Positions 8,414-15,157 of a DNA stretch of 32,253 bases are shown one piece after another; positions within the stretch are counted from its first letter, which is position 1, and every line of letters starts with the position of its first letter. The DNA is from CAZUNB01 sp044227985 (GTDB lineage Bacteria; Patescibacteriota; Saccharimonadia; Saccharimonadales; JAGPDM01), in contig JBGAVT010000015.1 in NCBI GenBank assembly GCA_044227985.1, positions 1 to 32,253 on the forward strand. The letters run 5' to 3'. The notes beneath the pieces are model-generated. The model was not told the origin of the DNA. It did not search any database and saw only the letters and a list, made by a program, of their open reading frames with translations. The position numbers were made by a program, and so were the translations under genes.

Positions 8414-9076
8414 ATGTACTATCAGTCCCGCCAACAAGTTGGTCAAAAATTAGCCAAAGAACTTAGCGAGTATCGCTTTGAGAACACTGCTGTTATTGCC
8501 ATTAGTCCGGGCGGCGTAATCATTGCTGCCGAAATTGCCAAGCAACTCCACTGCACCGCATCATGGTTACAGAGTAAGGAAATCCACATGCCGGGAGACG
8601 AAAAGGACGTTATAGGTTCGATCAACCAAACAGGAATTTTTGCTTATAATAGTTTGTTGAGTGACAGTCAGATCAATAGCCTTCACCAAGAGTACCATTC
8701 CTATATTGAGCAGGAGAAGCTAGATAAATTGCGTCAAATTAATCGTCTCGTTTCAGTCTCTGGCGAGTTGGATCCTGATGCAATTCGCGGTCATAATATT
8801 ATTTTGACCTCTGATGGAGCTCAGAATATCATTCAGTTTGATGCAGCATTGGCGTTTTTAAAATCAATTAGAACCGAGAAGCTAATCGCAGCGTTACCAA
8901 TCGCATCAATCGACGTGGTTGATCATTTACATATTGCAGCCGATGAGATTCATATCGAATCAGTGGTCGACACAACTTTTCCGATTGAGCATTACTATGA
9001 AGAGAATGATATCCCAGAGCCAGCAGAACTAACTGCTATGTTGAGCCGAGTGGTCGATGAATGGATTGAAGATTGA
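8414..9076 (+). CDS. Phosphoribosyltransferase-like protein, degenerate PRPP site
   Basis: This 220-residue protein resembles type I phosphoribosyltransferases of the kind often annotated as ComF-like or hypoxanthine-type. The start (YYQSRQQVGQKLAKEL) and AISPGGVIIAAEIAKQL match the N-terminal PRGG-type loop. The place of the PRPP-binding motif (usually four acidic or hydrophobic residues, then DDGIATG) is taken by IILTSDGAQNI, which keeps one Asp and a Gly. C-terminal VVDTTFPIEHYYEENDIPEPAEL fits the family tail. The loss of the acidic pair suggests altered or lost catalysis, perhaps a regulatory role. It is divergent from priA and is followed by a separate promoter for the next gene. Confidence 0.6.
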   Translation: MYYQSRQQVGQKLAKELSEYRFENTAVIAISPGGVIIAAEIAKQLHCTASWLQSKEIHMPGDEKDVIGSINQTGIFAYNSLLSDSQINSLHQEYHSYIEQEKLDKLRQINRLVSVSGELDPDAIRGHNIILTSDGAQNIIQFDAALAFLKSIRTEKLIAALPIASIDVVDHLHIAADEIHIESVVDTTFPIEHYYEENDIPEPAELTAMLSRVVDEWIED

Positions 9077-9101
9077 CAAAGCCATAATGCACGAATATAG
9101 T
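9073..9101 (+). promoter_or_regulatory. Consensus promoter of the winged-helix gene
   Basis: TTGACA (9073-9078) and TATAGT (9096-9101) are spaced by 17 bases. It is the closest match to the bacterial consensus in the window. The -35 overlaps the TGA stop of the preceding gene. Confidence 0.8.
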
Positions 9102-9145
9102 ATAGTGTTGTGATTGGCACAATATAAAGTAAAGGATTACGTTAG

Positions 9146-9427
9146 ATGCTAGATGTTTTTATTACTTCTCGAGTTCGACGAAAAATAGTAGTTGTATATG
9201 CAAAATATCCAGATTTCCACACTCATGTTCGCGGTCTTGCAAAACTAATCAAGGAAGACGCTGGAAATATTCAGCGAGAGCTCGCTCGTCTTGAAAAAAT
9301 TGGCTTCTTAGTCAGCGAAAAACAGAGCAACACAAAAGTCTATAGAGCCAATAAAAGCTTCATTATTTTCAAGGAATTACAGTCGATTGTATTAAAAACT
9401 CAGAAAACGAAAAATCGCATAAACTAA
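9146..9427 (+). CDS. ArsR-like winged-helix DNA-binding protein
   Basis: This 93-residue protein has a predicted winged helix-turn-helix at about residues 20-70: helix, HVRGLAKLIKEDAGNIQRELARLEKIGFL, then a beta wing (VSEKQSNTKVYRANKS). The pattern matches ArsR/MarR-type or nucleotidyltransferase-associated wHTH proteins that bind DNA as dimers. No metal-binding cysteines are present, so it is not a classic metal sensor. AAAGGA precedes the ATG at nine bases, and a near-consensus promoter drives it, which suggests strong expression. Its target is not evident; no clear operator dyad was seen in its own promoter. rpsU follows with a separate promoter. Confidence 0.65.
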   Translation: MLDVFITSRVRRKIVVVYAKYPDFHTHVRGLAKLIKEDAGNIQRELARLEKIGFLVSEKQSNTKVYRANKSFIIFKELQSIVLKTQKTKNRIN

Positions 9428-9434
9428 TAAAAGC

Positions 9435-9463
9435 TTGCGTATCTGTTAAACATCCAGTAAAAT
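9435..9463 (+). promoter_or_regulatory. Promoter of rpsU
   Basis: TTGCGT (9435-9440) and TAAAAT (9458-9463) are spaced by 17 bases. The leader to GTG 9521 is about 50 bases and carries AAGGAG. It probably drives rpsU, yqeY, adk and map. Confidence 0.7.
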
Positions 9464-9520
9464 ACAACACTAATCAGCAATAAAAGTTTAAGCATTGGTG
9501 ATACAAGGAGTAACGCATAC

Positions 9521-9736
9521 GTGATACAAGTAAATAGAAAAGATTCCAAAGAGTCACTTGAGAACTTAATTCGTCGTTTTAACAAGCGTGTTCAGCAGGC
9601 AGGTGTTATGAATACAGCTCGAAATGCTCAGTATTTTGAGAAGCCTCTTGGTCGTCGCTATCGAAGAGAAAAGGCAATTATTCGTAAAGAGCGGAAGGCT
9701 GAAAAGCTTCGCAAAATGCGTCTTGGAATTAAATAA
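9521..9736 (+). CDS. rpsU: Small ribosomal subunit protein S21
   Basis: This 71-residue basic protein matches S21, which sits near the anti-Shine-Dalgarno region of the 30S subunit. Family features include an N-terminal MIQVNRKDSKESLENLIRRF, and YFEKPLGRRYRREKA followed by a Lys/Arg-rich tail. It starts with GTG, supported by AAGGAG ten bases upstream. Its TAA stop is followed at once by the GTG of yqeY, so the next gene probably relies on coupling. The order rpsU-yqeY is widely conserved in bacteria. Confidence 0.92.
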   Translation: MIQVNRKDSKESLENLIRRFNKRVQQAGVMNTARNAQYFEKPLGRRYRREKAIIRKERKAEKLRKMRLGIK

Positions 9737-10189
9737 GTGACGGCGGAAACGCTGCCCATCTTGCTTCGACAGGCAATGCAGTCGCAAGACAGAATCATGA
9801 TCGACACACTACGGGGGTTACAGTCTGCGCTTGACTATGAGCGAATCCGAATTGGTAAAGAGTTAGACGACGACCAGCAAATTGTCATTGTGCAGCGCGA
9901 GGTCAAAAAACGCGGCGAAGCGATCGAGCAATATCGAAAAGCTGGTCATGAAGATAGGGCAACTAAAGAAGAGCAAGAGCGCGAAATTTTGATGCAACTT
10001 TTACCAGAACAATTATCCGTTGATGAAATTTCAGAAATTGTCAGCTCAGAGATTCGTAAAAGCGAAGCAAGCTCTATCAAGGATATGGGAAGAGTCATGC
10101 CGGGTGTTAAAGCAGCTACTTCTGGTCGTGCCGATGGTGCTGCTGTTGCTAGTGAAGTAAAGAAACAGCTCGGAGCACTTTCAAAATGA
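9737..10189 (+). CDS. yqeY: YqeY/GatB-like protein
   Basis: This 150-residue helical protein belongs to the YqeY family, which is related to the tRNA-binding tail of the GatB amidotransferase subunit. Typical features are LRGLQSAL near the start, KKRGEAIEQYRKAGHEDRA and the C-terminal DMGRVM followed by GRADGAAVASEVKKQL. It has been suggested to have a tRNA-linked role, but this is not proven. It starts with a GTG directly after the rpsU stop, with no ribosome-binding site of its own other than sequence inside rpsU. The last four bases overlap adk. Confidence 0.88.
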   Translation: MTAETLPILLRQAMQSQDRIMIDTLRGLQSALDYERIRIGKELDDDQQIVIVQREVKKRGEAIEQYRKAGHEDRATKEEQEREILMQLLPEQLSVDEISEIVSSEIRKSEASSIKDMGRVMPGVKAATSGRADGAAVASEVKKQLGALSK

Positions 10190-10731
10190 TTATTCTCATG
10201 GGTCCAGTTGGCTCTGGGAAAAGTGTTCAGGGAAAATTATTAACTGAAAAGATTCCAAGTGTATGGATTTCAACTGGCGAGTTGCTGCGTAAATCAACCG
10301 ATTCAGAGATCAAGAAGATTTTAGCCAGTGGTGAGTTGGTTTCAGATGATCAAATCCGAGGATTGTTAGCAGCTGAGATTAAGAATATCAGTAAGGATCA
10401 AGAAGTTATTCTTGATGGTTTTCCTCGACGAGTTTCTCAGGCTGAGTGGCTTGATGAACTAACTAAGCCAACTAATAGTCGGATTCGTGCAGTTATTCAT
10501 ATTCACTTATCGAATGATGAAGCTATTAAACGTATGGTGCTACGCGGTAGAAGCGATGATTCGGCTGAAGCTATCGCCACTCGTAACCAAGCATACGAAG
10601 AGCAAGTTAAGCCGGTAATAGATTACTACAAGCAGCAGGGTCTACTGCATGAAATTGATGGCGATGGCACTGTCGAAGAAGTTCACAAACGAGTAATGGC
10701 TGTGGTTATGAGCAGCACACTAGATCAGTAA
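10186..10731 (+). CDS. adk: Adenylate kinase (short form)
   Basis: This 181-residue P-loop kinase converts ATP and AMP to two ADP. The P-loop is GPVGSGKS (residues 6-13), followed by STGELLR for AMP binding, DGFPRR and the arginines of VLRGRSDDS. The short LID (RGRSDDSAEAIATR) lacks the zinc-binding insert, which makes it the short type. Other nucleoside monophosphate kinases are possible, but the DGFPR and STGELLR motifs favour adenylate kinase. It overlaps yqeY by four bases and map by one (TAATG at 10729-10733), so the genes are translationally coupled. Confidence 0.88.
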   Translation: MIILMGPVGSGKSVQGKLLTEKIPSVWISTGELLRKSTDSEIKKILASGELVSDDQIRGLLAAEIKNISKDQEVILDGFPRRVSQAEWLDELTKPTNSRIRAVIHIHLSNDEAIKRMVLRGRSDDSAEAIATRNQAYEEQVKPVIDYYKQQGLLHEIDGDGTVEEVHKRVMAVVMSSTLDQ

Positions 10732-11495
10732 TGTTCACCAAAGTTAAAACCGACCAAGAAATTGTCAGCATGCGCCAGAGTGGGCGGATTCTTGCATCTA
10801 TATTAAATAGTCTTAAATCAGTTGCAACAGATGGTATGAGCACTCGTGATATCGATATGTTCGCGCGCGCGGAGTTGAAAAAATTGGGCGGAAAAGCATC
10901 AGTGCTTGGGTATCATGGTTTTAGCGGCGCGATTTGCACCAGTGTTAATGAAGAGATTGTTCATGGGGTGCCGAACAAGAAAAAGATTTTAAAAACTGGT
11001 GACATCCTCAGTCTGGATTTCTGTGTCACCTACGAAGACATGATCACTGACTCGGCAACCAGTTTTATCGTTGACCAGGATAAGGCAGAAGTTCCTGAAC
11101 AAGTAAAAAGGTTGCTGCTCGATACCGAGCGGGCCCTTTATGCTGGTATCGACGCGGTAAAGGCCAATATCCGTACTGGCGATATTGGTGCTGCGGTTGA
11201 AGCTAGTCTAAAGCCAGGTGGATACGGCATCGTTCGTGATCTCGTTGGGCACGGTGTGGGTCATTTGGTTCATGAAGAGCCGAATATTCCAAACTATGGT
11301 AGCAAAGGTAGCGGCCCGCGATTGCTAAAGGGAATGACGATTGCTATCGAGCCGATGGTTACACTTGGCACCGACAATGTAATTATAAGTAAAAAAGATG
11401 GTTGGACGGTAAAAACTGCCGATAAATCATTAAGTGCGCACTTCGAGCACACGGTGTTAATTACCGAAAATGGTGCGGAAATTTTGACCGACTAA
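10731..11495 (+). CDS. map: Methionine aminopeptidase type I
   Basis: This 254-residue enzyme removes the N-terminal methionine after deformylation. The metal ligands are all visible: D96 and D107, H174 in HGVGH, E207 in IEPM and E239 in FEHT. The substrate-binding H79 lies in HGVPNKK. There is no N-terminal zinc-finger extension. The order adk-map is conserved from the ribosomal protein operon of many bacteria. It overlaps adk by one base. The promoter of ftsA lies over its last codons. It acts in the same protein-maturation pathway as def, which is encoded nearby. Confidence 0.95.
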   Translation: MFTKVKTDQEIVSMRQSGRILASILNSLKSVATDGMSTRDIDMFARAELKKLGGKASVLGYHGFSGAICTSVNEEIVHGVPNKKKILKTGDILSLDFCVTYEDMITDSATSFIVDQDKAEVPEQVKRLLLDTERALYAGIDAVKANIRTGDIGAAVEASLKPGGYGIVRDLVGHGVGHLVHEEPNIPNYGSKGSGPRLLKGMTIAIEPMVTLGTDNVIISKKDGWTVKTADKSLSAHFEHTVLITENGAEILTD

Positions 11496-11513
11496 ATTCA
11501 TAAGCGCTATACT
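11484..11513 (+). promoter_or_regulatory. Promoter of ftsA inside the end of map
   Basis: TTGACC (11484-11489) and TATACT (11508-11513) are spaced by 18 bases. Ten bases separate the -10 from ATG 11524, so the leader would be about four bases. The ribosome-binding-like AAGGA at 11516-11520 would fall at or before the start of the mRNA. Confidence 0.65.
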
Positions 11514-11523
11514 GTAAGGAAAT

Positions 11524-12762
11524 ATGAACAACGACAGACTTCACATCGGACTTGATATAGGTACAACTCACGTGTTGTGCGTGATTGGCGTGCTTAGTGA
11601 GGGTGAGGAAAAAGAGCCGAGTATCATAGGCCTCGGTAGCGCGGAGAATCAGGGAATGCGCAAGGGCAGTATTGTTGATGCCGACGCGGTTGCAAAGGCC
11701 ACAAACCAAGCAATTGATGAGGCTGAGCGGATGTCAGGCAGACGAGTCGAGCATGCTACCATAGCAGTTGGTGGCTCTTATATTAAGAGTATTAATTCCA
11801 AGGGTGTTATTGCCGTAGGTGGAAGTGACCGCGAAATTACTCATGATGATCTAGTTCGAGTTGAGGATGCAGCCATGGTGATTCAGATGCCAACTAACAG
11901 AGAAATTATTCAGATTTTTCCACGTAAATATCGACTCGATGGTCAGGATGACATCAAAAACCCACTCGGAATGAGCGGTATTCGTTTAGAGGTTGATGCT
12001 CATATTGTCACTTCAGCGACCCCGGTAACTAAAAATATTCGAGCAGTACTTGAACAAGTTGGAGTCTCTGTCGAAAGTCTAATCGTTTCACCTATTGCTG
12101 CTAGCGAAGCAGTTCTAAGTCGAAAGCAGCGTGAAAATGGCTCAGCAGTCATCGATATCGGTGCTTCAACTACGGGGATAGCTGTCTATGAAGAAGGTGA
12201 AATTATACACACTGCTAATATTGCTATTGGTAGCGGTCATATCACTAATGATTTAGCAATTGGGCTTAGAACTGACCTACAAGTTGCCGAGGATATAAAG
12301 CTGGATTATGGCTCAGCAGTATCTGATCCAGAAAAGGATAAAACAATTACAATTATTCAAAGCGACAAGGAAGAGGTTAAGATATCTCAAAGTGATATTG
12401 ATGACATTGTTCAGGCGAGGCTCGAAGAGCTATTTCGGCTCGTAAATAAAGAACTACAACGAATTCACAAAGCAGGTCAGCTACCAGGGGGGGTAGTATT
12501 AACTGGCGGCGGTGCTCTCATGAAGCACATTGACACCTTTGCTAAGGATGCTTTGAAGCTACCTGCTCGTGTTGGTTCACCTAAGCATATTAGTGGTGTT
12601 ATCGAACAGGTCGACAACCCTCAATACTCGGTCGTCGTAGGGTTAATGCTTGATTCCATGCGGGCTAACAGTGGTGGTGGAGGTCAGAGAGCTGTATTGT
12701 CGCACACTGTTAATTCTGCTAAGGGTGTCTTCAGCTCACTTTTCCGACGGTTCAAGCCATAG
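11524..12762 (+). CDS. ftsA: Cell division protein FtsA
   Basis: This 412-residue actin-like ATPase tethers FtsZ to the membrane. The phosphate-1 motif is GLDIGTTHVL (residues 9-18), the phosphate-2 motif is VIDIGASTTGIAV and the adenosine motif is GVVLTGGGALMKHI. The characteristic 1C domain follows after about residue 85. The C-terminal GVFSSLFRRFKP forms a likely amphipathic membrane-targeting helix. ftsZ follows after 120 bases with its own promoter. Its own promoter gives a nearly leaderless transcript. Confidence 0.94.
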   Translation: MNNDRLHIGLDIGTTHVLCVIGVLSEGEEKEPSIIGLGSAENQGMRKGSIVDADAVAKATNQAIDEAERMSGRRVEHATIAVGGSYIKSINSKGVIAVGGSDREITHDDLVRVEDAAMVIQMPTNREIIQIFPRKYRLDGQDDIKNPLGMSGIRLEVDAHIVTSATPVTKNIRAVLEQVGVSVESLIVSPIAASEAVLSRKQRENGSAVIDIGASTTGIAVYEEGEIIHTANIAIGSGHITNDLAIGLRTDLQVAEDIKLDYGSAVSDPEKDKTITIIQSDKEEVKISQSDIDDIVQARLEELFRLVNKELQRIHKAGQLPGGVVLTGGGALMKHIDTFAKDALKLPARVGSPKHISGVIEQVDNPQYSVVVGLMLDSMRANSGGGGQRAVLSHTVNSAKGVFSSLFRRFKP

Positions 12763-12817
12763 CAAAATTATAGTTTTGTATAAAAAATTACCTCAATTAA
12801 AAAATCTAAAAAATGCA

Positions 12818-12846
12818 TTGCGTGTTCACTACATCTTCCGTATACT
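12818..12846 (+). promoter_or_regulatory. Promoter of ftsZ
   Basis: TTGCGT (12818-12823) and TATACT (12841-12846) are spaced by 17 bases, followed by a strong AAGGAGGG site at 12870-12877 ahead of GTG 12883. Confidence 0.75.
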
Positions 12847-12882
12847 TTGAACACATAGATTGGTCAACAAAGGAGGGTTCTT

Positions 12883-14286
12883 GTGGCCGAAGTAAAGCCA
12901 GAAATTCAAACATCAGCAGTAATTCGTGTTGTCGGCGTCGGCGGTGGCGGAGGCTCGGCAGTCGATAGAATGATTGATAACAATCTTTCTGGTATTGACT
13001 TCATTGCTGTTAACACCGATTCACAGGCCCTGCACTTTTCTAAGGCGAGCAAGAAAATCCACATAGGCAAAGAAACCACACGAGGATTAGGCGCAGGTGC
13101 CGATCCGGCGGTTGGTCAGCAGGCGGCTGAAGAATCGGCTGAAGACCTAAAGAAAGCTCTTCAAGGTTCAGATATGGTTTTCGTAACCTTCGGTGCCGGT
13201 GGCGGTACGGGTTCGGGTGCTGGTCCTGTCGTTGCGCGAATCGCTCAAGAGCTCGATGCGCTCGTGGTAGGAATTGCGACTCGACCGTTTGCTTTTGAAG
13301 GCGAACGACGAAGGCGGAACTCAGAGGCTGCTATCGAAAACTTGCGAGCTAATGTTGATACATTGATTACCATTCCAAATGATCGACTATTACAAACGAT
13401 TGACCGACGAACACCAATAATGGAAGCATTCAAGGTGGCTGATGATGTTTTGCGTCAAGGCGTACAAGGTATATCTGATCTGATTACGATTCACGGTATT
13501 ATTAATCTTGACTTCGCTGATGTAAAATCGGTCATGAAGAATGCTGGTTCAGCCCTTATGGGTATCGGTCGAGCAGAAGGCGAGAATCGAGCGATTGATG
13601 CTGCACAGCAAGCAATTGAGTCGCCTTTACTTGAAGTCTCAGTTGATGGTGCACGCGGAGTCTTGTTTAATATTACTGGTGGCAGCGATATGTCGATGCA
13701 CGAGATCAATGATGCGGCCGAAGCTATCACAAAAGCGGCTGACGACGAAGCGAATATAATATTTGGAGCTACTCTGGATGAAACACTCGATGATGAGATT
13801 GTCATTACTGTTATAGCTACAGGTTTTGACAGCTCCTACTACGGTGCAGGGCGTAAAAAGCCTGGTAGTGGTCTTAGTTACTTCTCGTCAAATAATGATA
13901 ATAGCTCGAGCTCGTCCATCGCGAATGACGACGATGATGATGATGTGAGTGATGAAGACATAGCTGTAGCTGCAGCATCGATGGAGTTGTCTGAAGAAAA
14001 CTCTAAGAATGATCAAGTTAAGAGCATCAATTCTACTTCAAAAAAATCCTTTGAAGAAAGTGTCTGGTCGGTTGCTGATGATGACGAAGATCTTGATGTT
14101 CCTGCTTTTGTTCGTCGTCAACGAATGGAAGAAGAAGAAGCTGAAAAAGAAGACGCTAAAGCCGACAACAACGACAAGAAAAACAATAATAAGGATGATA
14201 TTAAAAATGGTTCAAAAAGCCAAATTCTAAAAAGCCCAGACGAACCTGAGCAAAAAAAAGGCTTGTTCGGTCGTCGTAAGAAGTAG
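12883..14286 (+). CDS. ftsZ: Cell division protein FtsZ with extended C-terminal tail
   Basis: This 467-residue tubulin-like GTPase forms the division ring. The nucleotide-binding region shows GVGGGGGSAVDRM near the start and the signature GAGGGTGSGAGP. The T7-type region follows, with NLDFADVKSVM. After the globular part (to about residue 325) there is a long linker rich in Ser, Asn, Asp and Glu. The conserved C-terminal peptide that normally ends FtsZ (LDVPAFVRRQ, 404-413) is internal here and is followed by 54 residues, rich in Glu, Asp, Lys and Asn, that end in GLFGRRKK. The GTG start is supported by AAGGAGGG. The identity is certain; the role of the extra tail is not known. Confidence 0.96.
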   Translation: MAEVKPEIQTSAVIRVVGVGGGGGSAVDRMIDNNLSGIDFIAVNTDSQALHFSKASKKIHIGKETTRGLGAGADPAVGQQAAEESAEDLKKALQGSDMVFVTFGAGGGTGSGAGPVVARIAQELDALVVGIATRPFAFEGERRRRNSEAAIENLRANVDTLITIPNDRLLQTIDRRTPIMEAFKVADDVLRQGVQGISDLITIHGIINLDFADVKSVMKNAGSALMGIGRAEGENRAIDAAQQAIESPLLEVSVDGARGVLFNITGGSDMSMHEINDAAEAITKAADDEANIIFGATLDETLDDEIVITVIATGFDSSYYGAGRKKPGSGLSYFSSNNDNSSSSSIANDDDDDDVSDEDIAVAAASMELSEENSKNDQVKSINSTSKKSFEESVWSVADDDEDLDVPAFVRRQRMEEEEAEKEDAKADNNDKKNNNKDDIKNGSKSQILKSPDEPEQKKGLFGRRKK

Positions 14287-14365
14287 TAACTGGACGTAAA
14301 TAAGTTATTCAATTATTTATATCAGAAATTATTTTCTGTGTAGTCTAAATGACAACGAAATACAG

Positions 14366-14393
14366 TTGACCCCTCCATCCATAGCGCTATAAT
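14366..14393 (+). promoter_or_regulatory. Promoter of nrdR
   Basis: TTGACC (14366-14371) and TATAAT (14388-14393) are spaced by 16 bases. Transcription should start near 14400, leaving a leader of about 60 bases. The 3' side of the ftsZ-nrdR gap holds repeated ACA motifs. Confidence 0.75.
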
Positions 14394-14413
14394 CGTAGAT
14401 AGGTACACCACAT

Positions 14414-14429
14414 GTACAATATGTAGTAC
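14414..14429 (+). promoter_or_regulatory. Candidate NrdR box upstream of nrdR
   Basis: GTACAATATGTAGTAC matches the core of the remembered NrdR consensus (CwAtATaTwGt) at 10 of 11 positions. It lies just after the predicted transcription start, as expected for autorepression. A weaker half-site overlaps the -10 box 30 bases upstream (14384-14399), close to the usual paired spacing. Confidence 0.55.
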
Positions 14430-14461
14430 AATGGGTACAGCACATTAATCAGGAGATACAT

Positions 14462-14926
14462 ATGCAATGTCCGAGTTGTAGTCATGACAATAGTAAGGTT
14501 ATTGAGTCGCGTGATCTGGACGCAGGTTCAGCGATTCGTCGCCGTAGACAATGTCTTGACTGTTCGTACCGCTATACGACGTATGAGCGAATCGAACGAC
14601 CACAATTAATAGTTGTCAAGAAAGATGGAGTACGACAGAGATTCGCGCGTAATAAACTTTTGCAAGGATTGAGTATCGCCTCAGAGAAGCGCCCAGTTAC
14701 TAGCTTACAGCTTGAAGAGTTAGTTAGTAAGGTTGAGCGTGAACTATACGCTAGTGGTGAAGGCGAAGTTAAAAGTCGCAGTATTGGCGAAGCTGCCATG
14801 AAGCACTTGCGTGATCTTGACGAGGTTACATACGTTCGTTTTGCAAGTGTCTATCGTAGCTTCAAGGATATCGATAGCTTCCAAGAGGAGCTACAAAAAT
14901 TGCGGTCTGTTTCTCCTGAAAATTAA
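14462..14926 (+). CDS. nrdR: Transcriptional repressor NrdR
   Basis: This 154-residue protein represses ribonucleotide reductase genes when dATP is high. The zinc ribbon has C3-x2-C6 and C31-x2-C34, with the basic AIRRRRQCLDC between. An ATP-cone domain follows at about 49-139 (VVKKDGVRQRFARNKLLQGL, then RSIGEAAMKHLRDLDEVTYVRFASVY). The length equals the family norm. AGGAGA lies upstream of the ATG. nrdJ, its expected target, starts 231 bases downstream, and both promoters carry candidate NrdR boxes. Confidence 0.96.
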   Translation: MQCPSCSHDNSKVIESRDLDAGSAIRRRRQCLDCSYRYTTYERIERPQLIVVKKDGVRQRFARNKLLQGLSIASEKRPVTSLQLEELVSKVERELYASGEGEVKSRSIGEAAMKHLRDLDEVTYVRFASVYRSFKDIDSFQEELQKLRSVSPEN

Positions 14927-15004
14927 GCAAGGATGTATCTTTTTGGCGATAATATTTGCTGAAATTGATGCAAATTCCTAGCAAGAAGTAGGCAAGTATA
15001 AAGC

Positions 15005-15042
15005 TTGTCTAGCAATAGCTTCGGGTATACAATGCTTAGTAG
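15005..15042 (+). promoter_or_regulatory. Promoter and candidate NrdR box of nrdJ
   Basis: TTGTCT (15005-15010) and TACAAT (15028-15033) are spaced by 17 bases. A sequence matching the NrdR core at 8 of 11 positions (15027-15042) covers the -10. A separate dyad (14989-14996 with 15004-15011) covers the -35. Both would fit repression by blocking polymerase. Confidence 0.5.
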
Positions 15043-15090
15043 CGTAGTCAAAAAACAAACACTACGAAAGAGAAAAAAGAGGGAAGAGTT

Positions 15091-15124
15091 GCATTAAAAG
15101 AAGACCAGTTGGTCGATTTTTTGC
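15091..15124 (+). promoter_or_regulatory. Possible attenuator hairpin in the nrdJ leader
   Basis: In the leader of about 120 bases, GACC-AGTT-GGTC (15103-15114) is followed by six T residues, and flanking A/T and GCA/TGC pairs can extend the stem across mismatches. It could act as a weak terminator. No cobalamin riboswitch core was recognised. Confidence 0.3.
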
Positions 15125-15157
15125 GCTCTAGGAAAAGCAAAATTAAGGAGGGGTTTT

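Noticed and set aside
15034..15157. Cobalamin riboswitch upstream of nrdJ
   Set aside because: I could not find the B12-box or the conserved core in the leader; only a weak hairpin is present.
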